Shown here: one piece after another, positions 37,933 through 47,699 of the stretch
Position numbering within the stretch: the stretch's first letter is position 1
Layout: every line of letters starts with the position of its first letter
Origin: JAGPHI01 sp036641735
GTDB lineage: Bacteria; Bacillota; Clostridia; Oscillospirales; Ruminococcaceae
Length of the DNA stretch: 64,000 nt
Assembly: GCA_036641735.1 (NCBI GenBank)
Contig: JAVWEG010000002.1
Span: forward strand, 1-64,000
Reading direction: 5' to 3'
Translations under genes and position numbers: made by a program
Notes under the pieces: model-generated
The model's database searches: none
What the model saw: the letters and a program-made list of their open reading frames with translations, nothing else
Told to the model about the DNA's origin: nothing

Positions 37933-39867
37933 TTAAAGCAAATCGTCAAAATCGTCGTAGCTGTCTTTATTATAGGTTTCGCTATCAAGCATACGCTCCA
38001 GCTGAGTAAGCTCATCTTCGGGTGCTTGTGCTGACGGTGCATTGTCCTGCTCTGCATTAAGCTTCTTTTTCCACACAAAGTATATGCTTATTGCGGCTAT
38101 CAGCACCACTATCGGTATTGCCGCTCCAAGTAGCTTTATATTATTTGTACCGTCTTTTTTAATATTTACTTCGCTGCTTGCCGCCTTAGGCGCAGCATTG
38201 CTTGCGGCAGGTATGTTTTCTTCGCGCGCCGCAGCTTCGCTTGCGCTTTCTTTAGGCTGTGATATAGAAGAGCTGCTTTGGCTGCTTTCTATTTTTTCGG
38301 TAAAAGTAAACAACGGTTTTAAATCACTCGGAGCGCGCCCTGTTTGCAAATATAGCATAGTAAAATACTGCTCAAGGGCTACAAGATCCTCTGCCCCAAG
38401 CGCAGCGCGTTCGGGTACAGACAGCTCTTTATACATATCTAAAGTTTTTTCGATATAATTGGCATTAGCTTTTACATCGCCTGCCACGGTGGCTTCTATA
38501 TTACTTTTGTGTAAATAATCAAGCCTTGCTTTTAAATCCGTCATTCCCTGTGTGGGGGTGGTAATAGCATCTGCGCTTGGCGGCACAGACGATGATGAAG
38601 TATCACCTTGCTTAGGCGCTGTTATTCCGAGATTAATGCCGATGCTTTTCTCGGTGCGATTGCCTGCCCAATCGGTGACGCGCAGCCATAAAGTGTGAGC
38701 GCCTCCGCTTGAAATAGTGTGTGCGTAGGGTATGCTTTTTATGCCCTCCGCTTCAAGCTCGTCGTTTTCGTCGCTTTGGTATTCGCCATTATCTATACGA
38801 TATTCCATCTTTGCAATACCGCTTGCTTCGTCTTTTATCTGAGCTTTTACAGTGAGGCTTGTTGCGGCTGCCCACGCGCTTTCGCCAAGAGGTGCATCGC
38901 TCCACGGGCTGTCGTTTACGCTGATGTTTTCAATGAGCGGTGCAGTGGAATCTTTTTTTACTTTTATCTGCACATCAGAGGATAGCGAGCCGTCTATTGC
39001 TTTTATCTGCACTCCGAGCGAAGTAATGCCGTCATCAGTTACGGGGTTTGGCCCCGTTACCACTATACCGCTATTGCCTTTTTGCGCTACCACTTCTACA
39101 GAGGAGCGAAACCAATCGCTGCCCACTGCCTTATCGCCTACCAGCTTATATCCATTGCCCACTATTTCTTTATCGGAGGTAACGGTTACGGTATAGCTTG
39201 TTTCTTCGCTCGCATAATGGTTATTATCCTCGGGCAAATGCACTGTAAGTATAGCTTTGCCGGGGGCAAGCGCTGTAAAGCGAGCAGGCTTTCCTTCTTC
39301 CATCTGCACTACTTCATTACTGCCTACACTCCAAGAATATATAGGCGTTACTCCCGAGCTCCACATTGTAGACAAAACACCTAGACCGCCCACCGATATT
39401 GTGCCGCCTTGCCTATCCTCGTTTTCCACAAGGTCAGCAGAGCTTGAATGTAATTCAGGCGCCGTTTGGTGAATACGACGGATAGTGAGTGCATTGTCAT
39501 ATTCTTGCATTAAGGTGCCGTTTTCACACAGATATCCTGAGCTTTTGCTAAATTCTACTATTGCTTTATACACTCCGCACTGCGAAGGTGCGGCTACGGC
39601 TTTATCGGGCTTTGCCAATTTTGTACCGTCTCCGGAATGAGTGCGCGCATACATTACGATATATCCTTCAATGCCTTTTATGCTGGGGTTAACCTCGGCG
39701 GTATGCCGTGTGGGAGTATTGTTTGTTTTGCGTGCATATTCTGTATCATTGCGAGTAAAAGTAAAGCTTATACGCTTTGCGGCAGCGTTCACAGGTACGC
39801 ACAGTGACACAGCTATGCACAATGCCGCCGCTATTGCAAGCAGGCTGCGAAATCTACTTTTTTTCAT
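37933..39867 (-). CDS. Large extracytoplasmic membrane-anchored protein with Ig-like regions
   Basis: 644 residues from ATG 39867, chosen for AAAGGTGG upstream and because a signal peptide follows (MKKSRFRSLLAIAAALCIAV, ending near VNAAA). The body is beta-rich and Ig-like (ARFTALAPGKAILTVHLPED; then SGGAHTLWLRVTDWAGNRTEK). A Ser/Ala-rich linker leads to a C-terminal helix (AAIPIVVLIAAISIYFVW) with KKK and an acidic tail. No LPXTG motif. Probably displayed on the cell surface; ligand unknown. Its start is next to the tandem family B repeats. Confidence 0.8.
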   Translation of the reverse strand: MKKSRFRSLLAIAAALCIAVSLCVPVNAAAKRISFTFTRNDTEYARKTNNTPTRHTAEVNPSIKGIEGYIVMYARTHSGDGTKLAKPDKAVAAPSQCGVYKAIVEFSKSSGYLCENGTLMQEYDNALTIRRIHQTAPELHSSSADLVENEDRQGGTISVGGLGVLSTMWSSGVTPIYSWSVGSNEVVQMEEGKPARFTALAPGKAILTVHLPEDNNHYASEETSYTVTVTSDKEIVGNGYKLVGDKAVGSDWFRSSVEVVAQKGNSGIVVTGPNPVTDDGITSLGVQIKAIDGSLSSDVQIKVKKDSTAPLIENISVNDSPWSDAPLGESAWAAATSLTVKAQIKDEASGIAKMEYRIDNGEYQSDENDELEAEGIKSIPYAHTISSGGAHTLWLRVTDWAGNRTEKSIGINLGITAPKQGDTSSSSVPPSADAITTPTQGMTDLKARLDYLHKSNIEATVAGDVKANANYIEKTLDMYKELSVPERAALGAEDLVALEQYFTMLYLQTGRAPSDLKPLFTFTEKIESSQSSSSISQPKESASEAAAREENIPAASNAAPKAASSEVNIKKDGTNNIKLLGAAIPIVVLIAAISIYFVWKKKLNAEQDNAPSAQAPEDELTQLERMLDSETYNKDSYDDFDDLL

Positions 39868-39901
39868 AGCTATCCACCACCTTTGTAAAATTAATTTATA
39901 T

Positions 39902-40140
39902 AATAATAATAACATATCCGCAGCTTTGCTGCGCTACAGCAAGCCCGTGAGGGATTGCTATGTTTCAATGTTCGCTCAGGTGTCAAAATCTTCGATTTTG
40001 GGTACACCGTGCGGTTATTATAACACACACCGCAGCTTTGCTGCGTACAACAAAAGCGGTGCTCCGCTTTTGCGTGTTTCAATGTTCGCTCAGGTGTCAA
40101 AATCTTTGATTTTGGGTACACCGTGCGGTTATTATAACAT
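39902..40140. repeat. Family B structured repeat, two units in tandem
   Basis: This occupies most of the 381-base gap between aspS and the surface-protein gene. Unit 1 is about 39902-40013; unit 2 is 40014-40127, followed by a closing GTTATTATAACAT (40128-40140). Both have CGCAGC-TTTGCTGCG hairpins and the long GGTGTCAAAATC hairpin ending in TACACC. The middle hairpin differs: AGCAA/TTGCT in unit 1, AAAAGCGG/CCGCTTTT in unit 2. The left boundary of unit 1 is degraded (AATAATAATAACATATC). Confidence 0.85.
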
Positions 40141-40248
40141 AAATAAACATACAGCACAATATTTGCAGAAGCTTTGCTTTTTTGTTTTGCAAATAATGGG
40201 TGATTATAAAACTTGTCGTTTTATAATTACCCATTATTAATATATTAT

Positions 40249-42030
40249 TTAATTTTCTTGTTCTGCGCTTATTCCAAGCTCCTTTAGCTGCTTTTCTTCT
40301 ACAGTGTTTGGGCAGCCTGTCATAAGCTCACTTGCATTTTGCACTTTAGGAAATGCAATTACGTCACGGATACTGTCGCACCCGAGCATCAGCATTACAA
40401 GACGGTCGAACCCAAATGCCATACCTCCGTGAGGAGGCGCTCCGTACTCGTATGCCTCCATAAGGTATCCAAAGTTTTGCTGAGCGCGCTCTTGCGTAAA
40501 GCCAAGAGCCTTAAACATACGCGCTTGCAGTACAGGATCGTTAATACGAATAGAGCCGCCGCCAAGCTCACAGCCGTTTAGCACCATATCGTATGCTTTA
40601 GCTCTGCACTCGCCGGGGTTTGATTCCACCTTATCCAAGTCCTCGTCCTTTGGCATTGTAAACGGGTGATGCTTTGCAATATATCTATCTTCCTCTTCGG
40701 AATATTCAAATAAAGGAAAATCCGTAACCCATAAAAATTTATATTCGGATTTATCAAACAATTCAAACTTTTTGGCTATTTCTAAACGCAGTGCGCCAAG
40801 TGCCGCAAATACGTGGTCATTATTGCCGTCCGCCACTACCAAAAGCACATCGCCTGTTTTTGCATCTGCTTTAGCACGTAAAGCTGCTTTTTCGCTGTCG
40901 TTTAAAAATTTTTCAAAGCTTGACGTTTCGCCGTCCTGCGTGAGACGAGTATAAGCAAGCCCTTTAGCGCCATAGGTTTTTGCCACCTCTACAAGCTTAT
41001 CTATCTCTTTGCGCGATAAGCGGTCGCTAAGACCTTTGGCATTAATTAAGCGCACAGAGCCGCCTGCCTCTATAGCGTTTTTAAATACTGCAAATTCACT
41101 GTTTTTTACAGTATCGGTTACATCTACAAGCTCAAGGCCAAAGCGAGTGTCGGGCTTATCAGAGCCAAAACGCGCCATAGCTTCGCTGTAAGGCATACGC
41201 AGAAAAGGAGTATTTAAATCTATATTATATATGTCTTTAAATATCTTATTTACAAGCCCCTCGTTCATTGTCATAATATCGTCTTCGGTGACAAATGCCA
41301 TTTCCATATCTATCTGGGTAAATTCCGGCTGACGGTCTGCACGTAAATCTTCATCGCGAAAGCATCTTGCTATTTGGAAATATCTATCAAATCCCGATAG
41401 CATAAGCATTTGCTTATATAGCTGAGGGGATTGCGGCAACGCGTAAAAGCGGCCTTGCTGAACACGGCTTGGCACTAAATAATCGCGCGCGCCCTCGGGG
41501 GTAGAGCCTATTAGCATAGGTGTTTCTATCTCTGTAAAATGATTGCCGTAATAGTAATCTCTCACTATTTTAGCTATGCGGCTGCGCAGTACAAGAGGGG
41601 AGTGTGCGCAGGGGCGGCGTAAATCAAGATATCTGTATTTTAAGCGCAATTCGTCATTTACCTTTATCTCGTCACGCAGCTCAAACGGCGTGGTTTTGGC
41701 ATCGCTCAATATGCGCAGCTCGGTGACAAACAGCTCTATTGCGCCTGTGGCTATCTTGTCGGTTTTTGCACTTCTTTCGCGCAATTTTCCTTTGGCAATA
41801 ACCACATATTCGCTTTTTAATGTCTCTGCTTTCGCAAATACTTCTTTATCGGTGCTTTCATCAAATATCATTTGCAATATGCCGCTCGTGTCACGTAAAT
41901 CGGCAAAAACAACTCCGCCTTTATCACGGCATTTTGATATAGAGCCTGCTACTGTAATCTCGCGGTTTATGTCTTTTTCACTAAGCTCTGTGCAATAATC
42001 TGTGCGGCGCAGTGTTCCCATTGTCTCCAT
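40249..42030 (-). CDS. aspS: Aspartyl-tRNA synthetase
   Basis: 593 residues, the bacterial type with the GAD insertion. N-terminal OB-fold (ITVAGSISKCRDKGGVVFADLRD split as two strands), motif 2 CFRDEDLRADRQPEFTQIDM, and motif 3 GAPPHGGMAFGFDRLVMLMLG with Arg. It charges tRNA-Asp; whether it is discriminating cannot be judged by eye. hisS lies directly upstream, a common Firmicutes pair. No T-box leader seen. Confidence 0.96.
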   Translation of the reverse strand: METMGTLRRTDYCTELSEKDINREITVAGSISKCRDKGGVVFADLRDTSGILQMIFDESTDKEVFAKAETLKSEYVVIAKGKLRERSAKTDKIATGAIELFVTELRILSDAKTTPFELRDEIKVNDELRLKYRYLDLRRPCAHSPLVLRSRIAKIVRDYYYGNHFTEIETPMLIGSTPEGARDYLVPSRVQQGRFYALPQSPQLYKQMLMLSGFDRYFQIARCFRDEDLRADRQPEFTQIDMEMAFVTEDDIMTMNEGLVNKIFKDIYNIDLNTPFLRMPYSEAMARFGSDKPDTRFGLELVDVTDTVKNSEFAVFKNAIEAGGSVRLINAKGLSDRLSRKEIDKLVEVAKTYGAKGLAYTRLTQDGETSSFEKFLNDSEKAALRAKADAKTGDVLLVVADGNNDHVFAALGALRLEIAKKFELFDKSEYKFLWVTDFPLFEYSEEEDRYIAKHHPFTMPKDEDLDKVESNPGECRAKAYDMVLNGCELGGGSIRINDPVLQARMFKALGFTQERAQQNFGYLMEAYEYGAPPHGGMAFGFDRLVMLMLGCDSIRDVIAFPKVQNASELMTGCPNTVEEKQLKELGISAEQEN

Positions 42031-42091
42031 AATAATCTTCCTATTCTGCCTTATCCACAGGCAATAAATATTTATTTAATTAATTAGCTAT

Positions 42092-43354
42092 TTAATTTAA
42101 ATGCTTAATTATTTCGTCATCAAGGCTTACCTCTGTGCTTGTGCCGTCCGCCATACATTTAAGCAAGGCTTTGCCGCTTGTCACTTCATCATCACCCAAT
42201 ACCATACTGTATTCGGCACAAAGCTTGTCCGCATATTTCATCTGTGGCTTTAGTCCGCGTCCCACAACATCATACACTGCATATATGCCATTTTCCCTGC
42301 ACATCGTCACTAGCCTTTGCGCTGTAATATGAGCGGCAGCTCCTATATTGGCAATATATATTTTAGGCACAGCATCTTTTTTTGGCTCGATATTTTCCGC
42401 TTCAAGCGCAAGCATCAAGCGCTCTAATCCCATACCAAAGCCTACGGCAGGAGTGTGCGGCCCTGCAAATTCATCTACAAGACCGTTGTATCTGCCACCG
42501 CCGCATATTGTGCCTTGCGTACCCACGCTTTTATGTACAAATTCAAATACGGTATTGGAATAATAATCAAGTCCGCGTACAATAGTGGGATTTACTGTAA
42601 ACTCTATATTAAGAGCTGTAAGTATAGCTTTTACTTTATCAAAATGCTCACTGCAATCCTCGCATAAATAATCCAGCATTATAGGCGCATTTGCCGCTAT
42701 TGCCGCACAATCGGCGCTTTTGCAATCAAGAATACGCATAGGGTTGCGCTCTAAGCGGTCTTTACAGGTATCGCAAAGTGCGTTTTCGTTCCCCTTAAAA
42801 TAGCTTCGCAATGCATCGTGATATTTACTTCGGCAAGCTTTGCAGCCGATAGAGTTAATTTCAAGGCTTACGTTTTTAAGCCCCAGCTCACGTAATATCT
42901 GCACAGCTACGGAAATTACTTCCACATCGCTCGCAGCATCGTTAGTGCCAAAACATTCTATGCCAAGCTGATGAAACTCGCGCAAGCGGCCTTTTTGCGC
43001 TTTTTCGTATCTGAAACAGCTTTGCAGATAATACATTTTAAGTGGCATAGCTTCGCTGCCCAGCAAGCCGTTTTCAAGGACAGCGCGCGCCACTCCGGAC
43101 GTACCCTCAGGGCGCAGGGTAACGCTGCGATCGCCCTTGTCGATAAATGTGTACATCTCCTTGCCCACAATATCCGTAGTGTCTCCGACACCTCTTGCAA
43201 ATACTTCTGTGCTTTCAAAAGTAGGCAGCCTGATTTCTTTAAACCCGTAAAGCGAAACAATACGGCGCAGCTCTGCTTCAAGGCGCACCCACTTGCCGCT
43301 ATCATTTGGCAAGATATCCGCCGTGCCGCGCGGTTTTGTATATTTTACACCCAT
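42092..43354 (-). CDS. hisS: Histidyl-tRNA synthetase
   Basis: 420 residues from ATG 43354, with TTGGAGGC immediately upstream; the longer TTG start at 43366 would overlap that ribosome site. Motif 2 SVTLRPEGTSG VARA-like, YLQSCFRYEKAQKGRLREF, the His-specific RGLDYYSNTVFEF and CGGGRYNGLV, and GFGMGLERLMLAL in motif 3. Charges tRNA-His. It precedes aspS by 61 bases. Confidence 0.96.
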   Translation of the reverse strand: MGVKYTKPRGTADILPNDSGKWVRLEAELRRIVSLYGFKEIRLPTFESTEVFARGVGDTTDIVGKEMYTFIDKGDRSVTLRPEGTSGVARAVLENGLLGSEAMPLKMYYLQSCFRYEKAQKGRLREFHQLGIECFGTNDAASDVEVISVAVQILRELGLKNVSLEINSIGCKACRSKYHDALRSYFKGNENALCDTCKDRLERNPMRILDCKSADCAAIAANAPIMLDYLCEDCSEHFDKVKAILTALNIEFTVNPTIVRGLDYYSNTVFEFVHKSVGTQGTICGGGRYNGLVDEFAGPHTPAVGFGMGLERLMLALEAENIEPKKDAVPKIYIANIGAAAHITAQRLVTMCRENGIYAVYDVVGRGLKPQMKYADKLCAEYSMVLGDDEVTSGKALLKCMADGTSTEVSLDDEIIKHLN

Positions 43355-43418
43355 TAATGCCTCCAAATTAGTTTAATGCAATTATTATAGTATTTAATGC
43401 CGAATAAAGCAAATAAAT

Positions 43419-44702
43419 CTATATCGTTATGCGCCTTGCTTCCATATAATATCTTTTTTCGGGAGCTGTACCCATAGAAAATGTTTTTTTAGGAAGCACT
43501 CCGCCAAGCAGTACACCTTTAAATATATCGCTCTTGGCAAACGGCGGCAATATAAACCCGATATGCCCTTTAGCGGCAAGCTCACGTACCGAGGCTTCGT
43601 CGTGTACATAATCTACGCTTACCTCTTTATGTGTTTTTATATAAAGGCTTAAAAACGCATCGAGCGATCCTGTGGCGAGCGCACAAGGCGGATTAATTAT
43701 ACTAAAGCTGCGCTGAGAGGATTTTGCAACGCTAATAAAGTGCTGCAAATTCTCATTGTACGGACAAAATTTAGCACCTACGCTGCTAAGATACTCTGCG
43801 GCTTCCAGCAATAGGCTGCCTTCGTCTGCACCAAAAAGCACTCTGTGTATAGGCTCTATATTGATAGCAGAGGAATGAATATTTACAAGCTCTACAAGGC
43901 AGTAACGCGCAGGGTGATTAGATTGCTGTGCCACAGTAAGAGTGGGCTTTATTTCCTCCCAATACGCTTTGGCTGTAGCGAGCGAATGATTGCCGTCACC
44001 CACTGCAAGCGCGAGCGGTGCATCTGCTTTTGCATTTGGATATTTACAGGCAAAATAGTCTTTATCTGCAAAATGCTGTACTGTATTTGTAATATGCGCT
44101 ATATCCTCTGCGCTTGTAATGGCATAGCCTTTAATGTGTCCGCCACCAAGCATAAGCTCTGTGTCATACAGCATTTCAAGGTCTTTCTTTTTCTCCTCGT
44201 ATGGCTCAATAAGCGACTGCTTATCGTCATCTATAAGCATAAGTATATGCGGCGCTTCAATCATAGCGCCTCTGCGCACCGCAAGGCGAGGAGGTATGCG
44301 CTCTACCACTGTGTTTTCGGTAGGGCGCACTAGCGGCTGCGTGTTTTTATCGTAGCTGTAAGCTTCTAAATCCACAGCGCCCACTATGCCACAGCGTATG
44401 CCCGATTGCGTTTCTCTTTCTACATATACAAAGCCGTGCATTTTCAGGGTAAGCACATCATCTAACGCTGTGCGCATATTGTCGTGTATTTGCTCTACAC
44501 GTTCATTTACATCTTTGTATTCAAGATATATTTCGGGGAGAATCAGCCTTAGCATAGACGGAGAATTGCGTACAATTCCCTCTGCTTTGTTCCAATAATC
44601 AGGCTCGCTTGTATACTGGTCACACGCAAGCACTGCCCATTTTTTCATATCAGTGCCTTGCTTTGGCAATAGGATATCCGCAGCGCTGAATATATTATTC
44701 AT
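43419..44702 (-). CDS. DUF1015 family protein
   Basis: 427 residues from ATG 44702; CGGAG is five bases upstream, while the GTG at 44708 is too close. The family signature GDGNHSLATAKAYWE lies near residue 235, and the N-terminus has AVLACDQYTSEPDYW. DUF1015 proteins resemble HTH/kinase-regulated serine metabolism neighbours in other genomes (SerC-linked), but here the neighbours are hisS and a permease. Enzyme activity unknown. Confidence 0.8.
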   Translation of the reverse strand: MNNIFSAADILLPKQGTDMKKWAVLACDQYTSEPDYWNKAEGIVRNSPSMLRLILPEIYLEYKDVNERVEQIHDNMRTALDDVLTLKMHGFVYVERETQSGIRCGIVGAVDLEAYSYDKNTQPLVRPTENTVVERIPPRLAVRRGAMIEAPHILMLIDDDKQSLIEPYEEKKKDLEMLYDTELMLGGGHIKGYAITSAEDIAHITNTVQHFADKDYFACKYPNAKADAPLALAVGDGNHSLATAKAYWEEIKPTLTVAQQSNHPARYCLVELVNIHSSAINIEPIHRVLFGADEGSLLLEAAEYLSSVGAKFCPYNENLQHFISVAKSSQRSFSIINPPCALATGSLDAFLSLYIKTHKEVSVDYVHDEASVRELAAKGHIGFILPPFAKSDIFKGVLLGGVLPKKTFSMGTAPEKRYYMEARRITI

Positions 44703-44767
44703 AATCACTCCGCCTCTCTTAATATAATAATATAATAGATACGCTATAAATTCAAGGGGGGAAATGT

Positions 44768-45601
44768 ATGCGAAAGCAAAAACCTGCTTTATTATTGCTT
44801 TGTGCCGCTCTTATGTGCAGTATCGGCGGTGTGTGCATCAGATTATCACCGTGGCCCCCGCTTGCCATTAATGGCGGACGCGGTATTATTGCGGCAGGGG
44901 TAACCTTTGCATATCTTTTTGCATCACATCACCGTTTACGGCTAAATGCGGCTATTTTGCAAAGCGCTGTATCGCTGTGCCTCACTATGTATTTATATGT
45001 ACTGTGCGCAAAGCTTACAAGCGCCGCAAACGCAATTTTGCTGATGTATACGTCTCCTATATTTGTAATGCTATATATGTGCCTTGTAAAAAAGCAAAAG
45101 CCGCGTCGCAAAGAAATATATACCACTGTGCTTGTGCTAGGCGGTATAGTATTTTTTGTGCTGGACGGGCTAAAGCTTGGGAATATTATAGGTGATATAA
45201 TAGGCATAGCAAGCGGATGCGCTTATGCAGGTGTGTTCCTTGTAAATACAGGCAAAAGCGCAGATGCAATGTCATCATATTTTTACGGACAGCTTTTGGC
45301 AGGGCTTATCGGATTGCCGTCGCTTATATCGCAAACAAACTACAGCCTTGTGCCTGTACTCACTATCATACTCCTCGGTGTATTTCAGCTTGGATTATCG
45401 TATATTCTTATGGCTAAAGGTATGCAAAATACGCAGCCTATTACAGCAAGCTTAATCACTTGCATAGAGCCTATACTTAGCCCCATTTGGGTGCTGCTGA
45501 TATGTAGAGAGGGTATGAGCGCACAAAGCTCAGTAGGCGCTGTAATGGTGATAAGCGGTGTAATATTGAGCGCCGTTTTGCAAACAAAAGATAAATATTA
45601 A
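44768..45601 (+). CDS. EamA/DMT family transporter
   Basis: 277 residues, ten helices in two EamA repeats: GGVCIRLSPWPPLAINGGRG and YTSPIFVMLYMCLVKKQKPR in the first, LLGVFQLGLSYILMAKGMQ and ITASLITCIEPILSPIWVLL in the second. Likely exports a metabolite such as an amino acid. AAGGGGGG precedes the start. It converges on bioY with a four-base overlap of the two stop codons. Confidence 0.9.
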   Translation: MRKQKPALLLLCAALMCSIGGVCIRLSPWPPLAINGGRGIIAAGVTFAYLFASHHRLRLNAAILQSAVSLCLTMYLYVLCAKLTSAANAILLMYTSPIFVMLYMCLVKKQKPRRKEIYTTVLVLGGIVFFVLDGLKLGNIIGDIIGIASGCAYAGVFLVNTGKSADAMSSYFYGQLLAGLIGLPSLISQTNYSLVPVLTIILLGVFQLGLSYILMAKGMQNTQPITASLITCIEPILSPIWVLLICREGMSAQSSVGAVMVISGVILSAVLQTKDKY

Positions 45602-46125
45602 TGTAAATGCACACGCTTTTTTACCGCTAAAGCCAGCATATATGCGCATACTCCCTTTATTGTGTCCGGTATAATGAAAGGAATTACGCAAAACATAAGG
45701 CTTTTAACGAGCGAAGTATGTGTGATGAACATAAAATAAACTGTGCCGAGCGCATAGCAAGTAAATAAGCCCAGTATCATAGCTGCAATAATTACAGGCA
45801 CTTTTCCGCTATATTTTACAGCGTAGCTTGTGAAAAATGCTATGAAAATATATCCTATTATATATCCGCCTGTTTTGCCAAACAATATGCCGATACCGCC
45901 CATAAAGCCTGCAAATACAGGGGCGCCTACTGCGCCTAGCATAAGGTACGCAAGCATTGCGCCCACTGCCGCCATAGGCGATAATAAAAGCCCTGCAAGA
46001 TAAGCGCCAAGCACGGCAAGCGTGATAGGCACAGCACCGATAGGTACTATTATTTGCGCTAAAACGGCAGTTATTGCGGCGAAAAGTGCTGCGTTTACAA
46101 TAGTTTTTACTTTGGAATTATTCAT
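45598..46125 (-). CDS. bioY: Biotin transporter S component BioY
   Basis: 175 residues, six helices. Characteristic VPIGAVPITLAVLGAYLAGL, GAVGAPVFAGFMGGIGILFGKTGGYIIGY and PDTIKGVCAYMLA match BioY. It binds biotin and works with a shared EcfAAT module. No biotin-synthesis gene is in the window, so the cell may depend on uptake. The promoter region contains an inverted repeat. Confidence 0.93.
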   Translation of the reverse strand: MNNSKVKTIVNAALFAAITAVLAQIIVPIGAVPITLAVLGAYLAGLLLSPMAAVGAMLAYLMLGAVGAPVFAGFMGGIGILFGKTGGYIIGYIFIAFFTSYAVKYSGKVPVIIAAMILGLFTCYALGTVYFMFITHTSLVKSLMFCVIPFIIPDTIKGVCAYMLALAVKKRVHLH

Positions 46126-46155
46126 ATAATATCACTCCTTCAAAAAGATAAGCAT

Positions 46156-46190
46156 AGTATAGCACAATCATAGCGGTGATTACAATTGTG
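46156..46190 (-). promoter_or_regulatory. bioY promoter with flanking inverted repeat
   Basis: CACAAT (46163-46168) and ATTGTG (46185-46190) flank the region upstream of a possible -10 TATACT (46161-46156, minus strand). A repressor such as BirA or another biotin regulator could bind here; sequence match to a known box is not clear. Confidence 0.4.
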
Positions 46191-46271
46191 TTGAGTAAAG
46201 CTAATATATCTTTTTTTGCTAAGCTGTGATACAATAAGACTATATAATGAATTATTCAAGGGAGACTTAAA

Positions 46272-47411
46272 ATGAATTACACCGAGCTTTGCGTGCCGGA
46301 GGAAATACATAAGGCAGTAGAAAAAATGGGATTTACCGAGATGACCGAGATACAGGAAAAGGCAATACCGGTAATGCTTGAAAAAAAAGATATAATAGCA
46401 AAAGCACCTACAGGGACAGGCAAAACCTGCGCTTTTGGTATTCCGCTAATAATGGGGATAGAGCAGGACAAGCTTTATCCGCAGGCAGTGGTAATGGCGC
46501 CTACGCGTGAGCTGGCGCAGCAAATAAGCGAAGATTTACGCGCGCTTGCGCATTATTATCCCAGCATACGCGTTACCACGGTATACGGCGGACAGCAAAT
46601 TACTCGTCAGATAGAGCAGCTTAAAAAAGGCTCGCAGGTAATAGTGGCTACGCCAGGCAGATTGCAAGATTTAATCGACAGACGTGCCATAAGCATAGAC
46701 AAGGTGAAAACTGTGGTTTTAGACGAAGCGGACGAAATGCTTAATATGGGCTTTTATAAAGATGTGCGCAAAATACTTGATACTATTAAGAGCAAAGAGT
46801 GCCTTGCAATGTTTTCTGCCACTATCAGCCGCGAGGTAATGGATATTGGCTGGCTGTATCAGCGTGATGCAGAGGAAATAACAGTAGAGCCGCTTTTAGA
46901 TAGCTGCCCGAATATTACGCAGTATACTATTCTTACCACAGGGCGCAATAAGCTTGCCGACCTTACCGAGCTGATAGTAAATAATCATTATGCGCGCGTA
47001 ATGGTGTTTTGCAATACCAAATACACTACGGCAATGCTTACAAATCAGCTTGCAAAGCTTAATTTCGTAGCCGATTGCTTGCACGGAGATTTATCACAGG
47101 GTGAGCGAAACGAGATAATGGGCAATTTCAAAGACGGCAAGGTAGCTGTGCTTGTGGCTACAGATGTGGCTGCACGAGGCATAGACGTATCGGACGTAGA
47201 TGCGGTGTTTAATTATGATGTACCAAGCTCTAACGAGTACTACACTCACCGCATAGGGCGCACAGGGCGCGCGCGCAAAGAGGGTGTAGCATATATGCTG
47301 TACACTAAAGACGAACGCGCTCGCGTAAAGGATATTTTGCGTTACACGCGCAATACTGCTGTTCCGATAACTTTTAACGAAAACCGTGAGATAGTAGAGA
47401 GTGTATTTTAG
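46272..47411 (+). CDS. DEAD-box RNA helicase
   Basis: 379 residues, the minimal helicase core without an RNA-binding C-terminal tail. Motifs: Q region GFTEMTEIQEKAIP, APTGTGKTCAFGIP (Walker A), VVLDEADEMLNMGF (DEAD), FSATI, and HRIGRTGRARK. Unwinds structured RNA, for example in ribosome assembly or cold response. GGGAG precedes ATG 46272. The tRNA promoter begins about 95 bases after the stop. Confidence 0.95.
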   Translation: MNYTELCVPEEIHKAVEKMGFTEMTEIQEKAIPVMLEKKDIIAKAPTGTGKTCAFGIPLIMGIEQDKLYPQAVVMAPTRELAQQISEDLRALAHYYPSIRVTTVYGGQQITRQIEQLKKGSQVIVATPGRLQDLIDRRAISIDKVKTVVLDEADEMLNMGFYKDVRKILDTIKSKECLAMFSATISREVMDIGWLYQRDAEEITVEPLLDSCPNITQYTILTTGRNKLADLTELIVNNHYARVMVFCNTKYTTAMLTNQLAKLNFVADCLHGDLSQGERNEIMGNFKDGKVAVLVATDVAARGIDVSDVDAVFNYDVPSSNEYYTHRIGRTGRARKEGVAYMLYTKDERARVKDILRYTRNTAVPITFNENREIVESVF

Positions 47412-47505
47412 CTTAAATTTGGCAAGGCAATGCACGTATTATCGCGAATTGCCTTGCTAAATTATACTTTCAAATATAATTTGGCAATAATTTTGGCAAA
47501 AGGCA

Positions 47506-47534
47506 TTGACAAATGATGTAATAATTAGTATACT
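47506..47534 (+). promoter_or_regulatory. tRNA-Asn promoter
   Basis: TTGACA (47506-47511), 17 bases, TATACT (47529-47534); both boxes match the sigma-A consensus closely. Position fits transcription of the tRNA starting near 47541. Confidence 0.9.
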
Positions 47535-47568
47535 TTTTAAGTACCTTGTATTAGGTACTTATTAATAT

Positions 47569-47644
47569 TCTTCCTTAGCTCAGTCGGTAGAGCATGCGGC
47601 TGTTAACCGCAGGGTCGTCCGTTCAAGCCGGACAGGAAGAGCCA
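47569..47644 (+). tRNA. tRNA-Asn (GTT)
   Basis: All stems are perfect by eye: acceptor TCTTCCT/AGGAAGA, D-stem GCTC/GAGC, anticodon stem TGCGG/CCGCA with loop CTGTTAA (anticodon GTT), T-stem GTCCG/CGGAC with loop TTCAAGC. Discriminator G at 47641 and an encoded CCA at 47642-47644. 73 bases without CCA. A strong promoter lies upstream and a terminator directly follows. Confidence 0.97.
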
Positions 47645-47683
47645 TATAATGCACCATACGCACAAGCGTATGGTGCATTATAT
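47644..47683 (+). terminator. Terminator of tRNA-Asn
   Basis: ATATAATGCACCATACG paired with CGTATGGTGCATTATAT over 17 bp, then a T6 run. Confidence 0.92.
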
Positions 47684-47699
47684 TTTTTAAAAACTAAAG

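Noticed and set aside
39902..40140. Tandem near-identical units that might be a CRISPR array
   Set aside because: Two units of about 112-114 bp directly abut, with no spacer of variable sequence, and there are no cas genes nearby.
39641..40240. 199-residue plus-strand open frame
   Set aside because: It is antisense to the surface-protein gene and its 3' half is a translation of the family B repeats.
42031..43418. T-box leaders before hisS and aspS
   Set aside because: The intergenic gaps are 61-64 bases, too short, with no T-box sequence.
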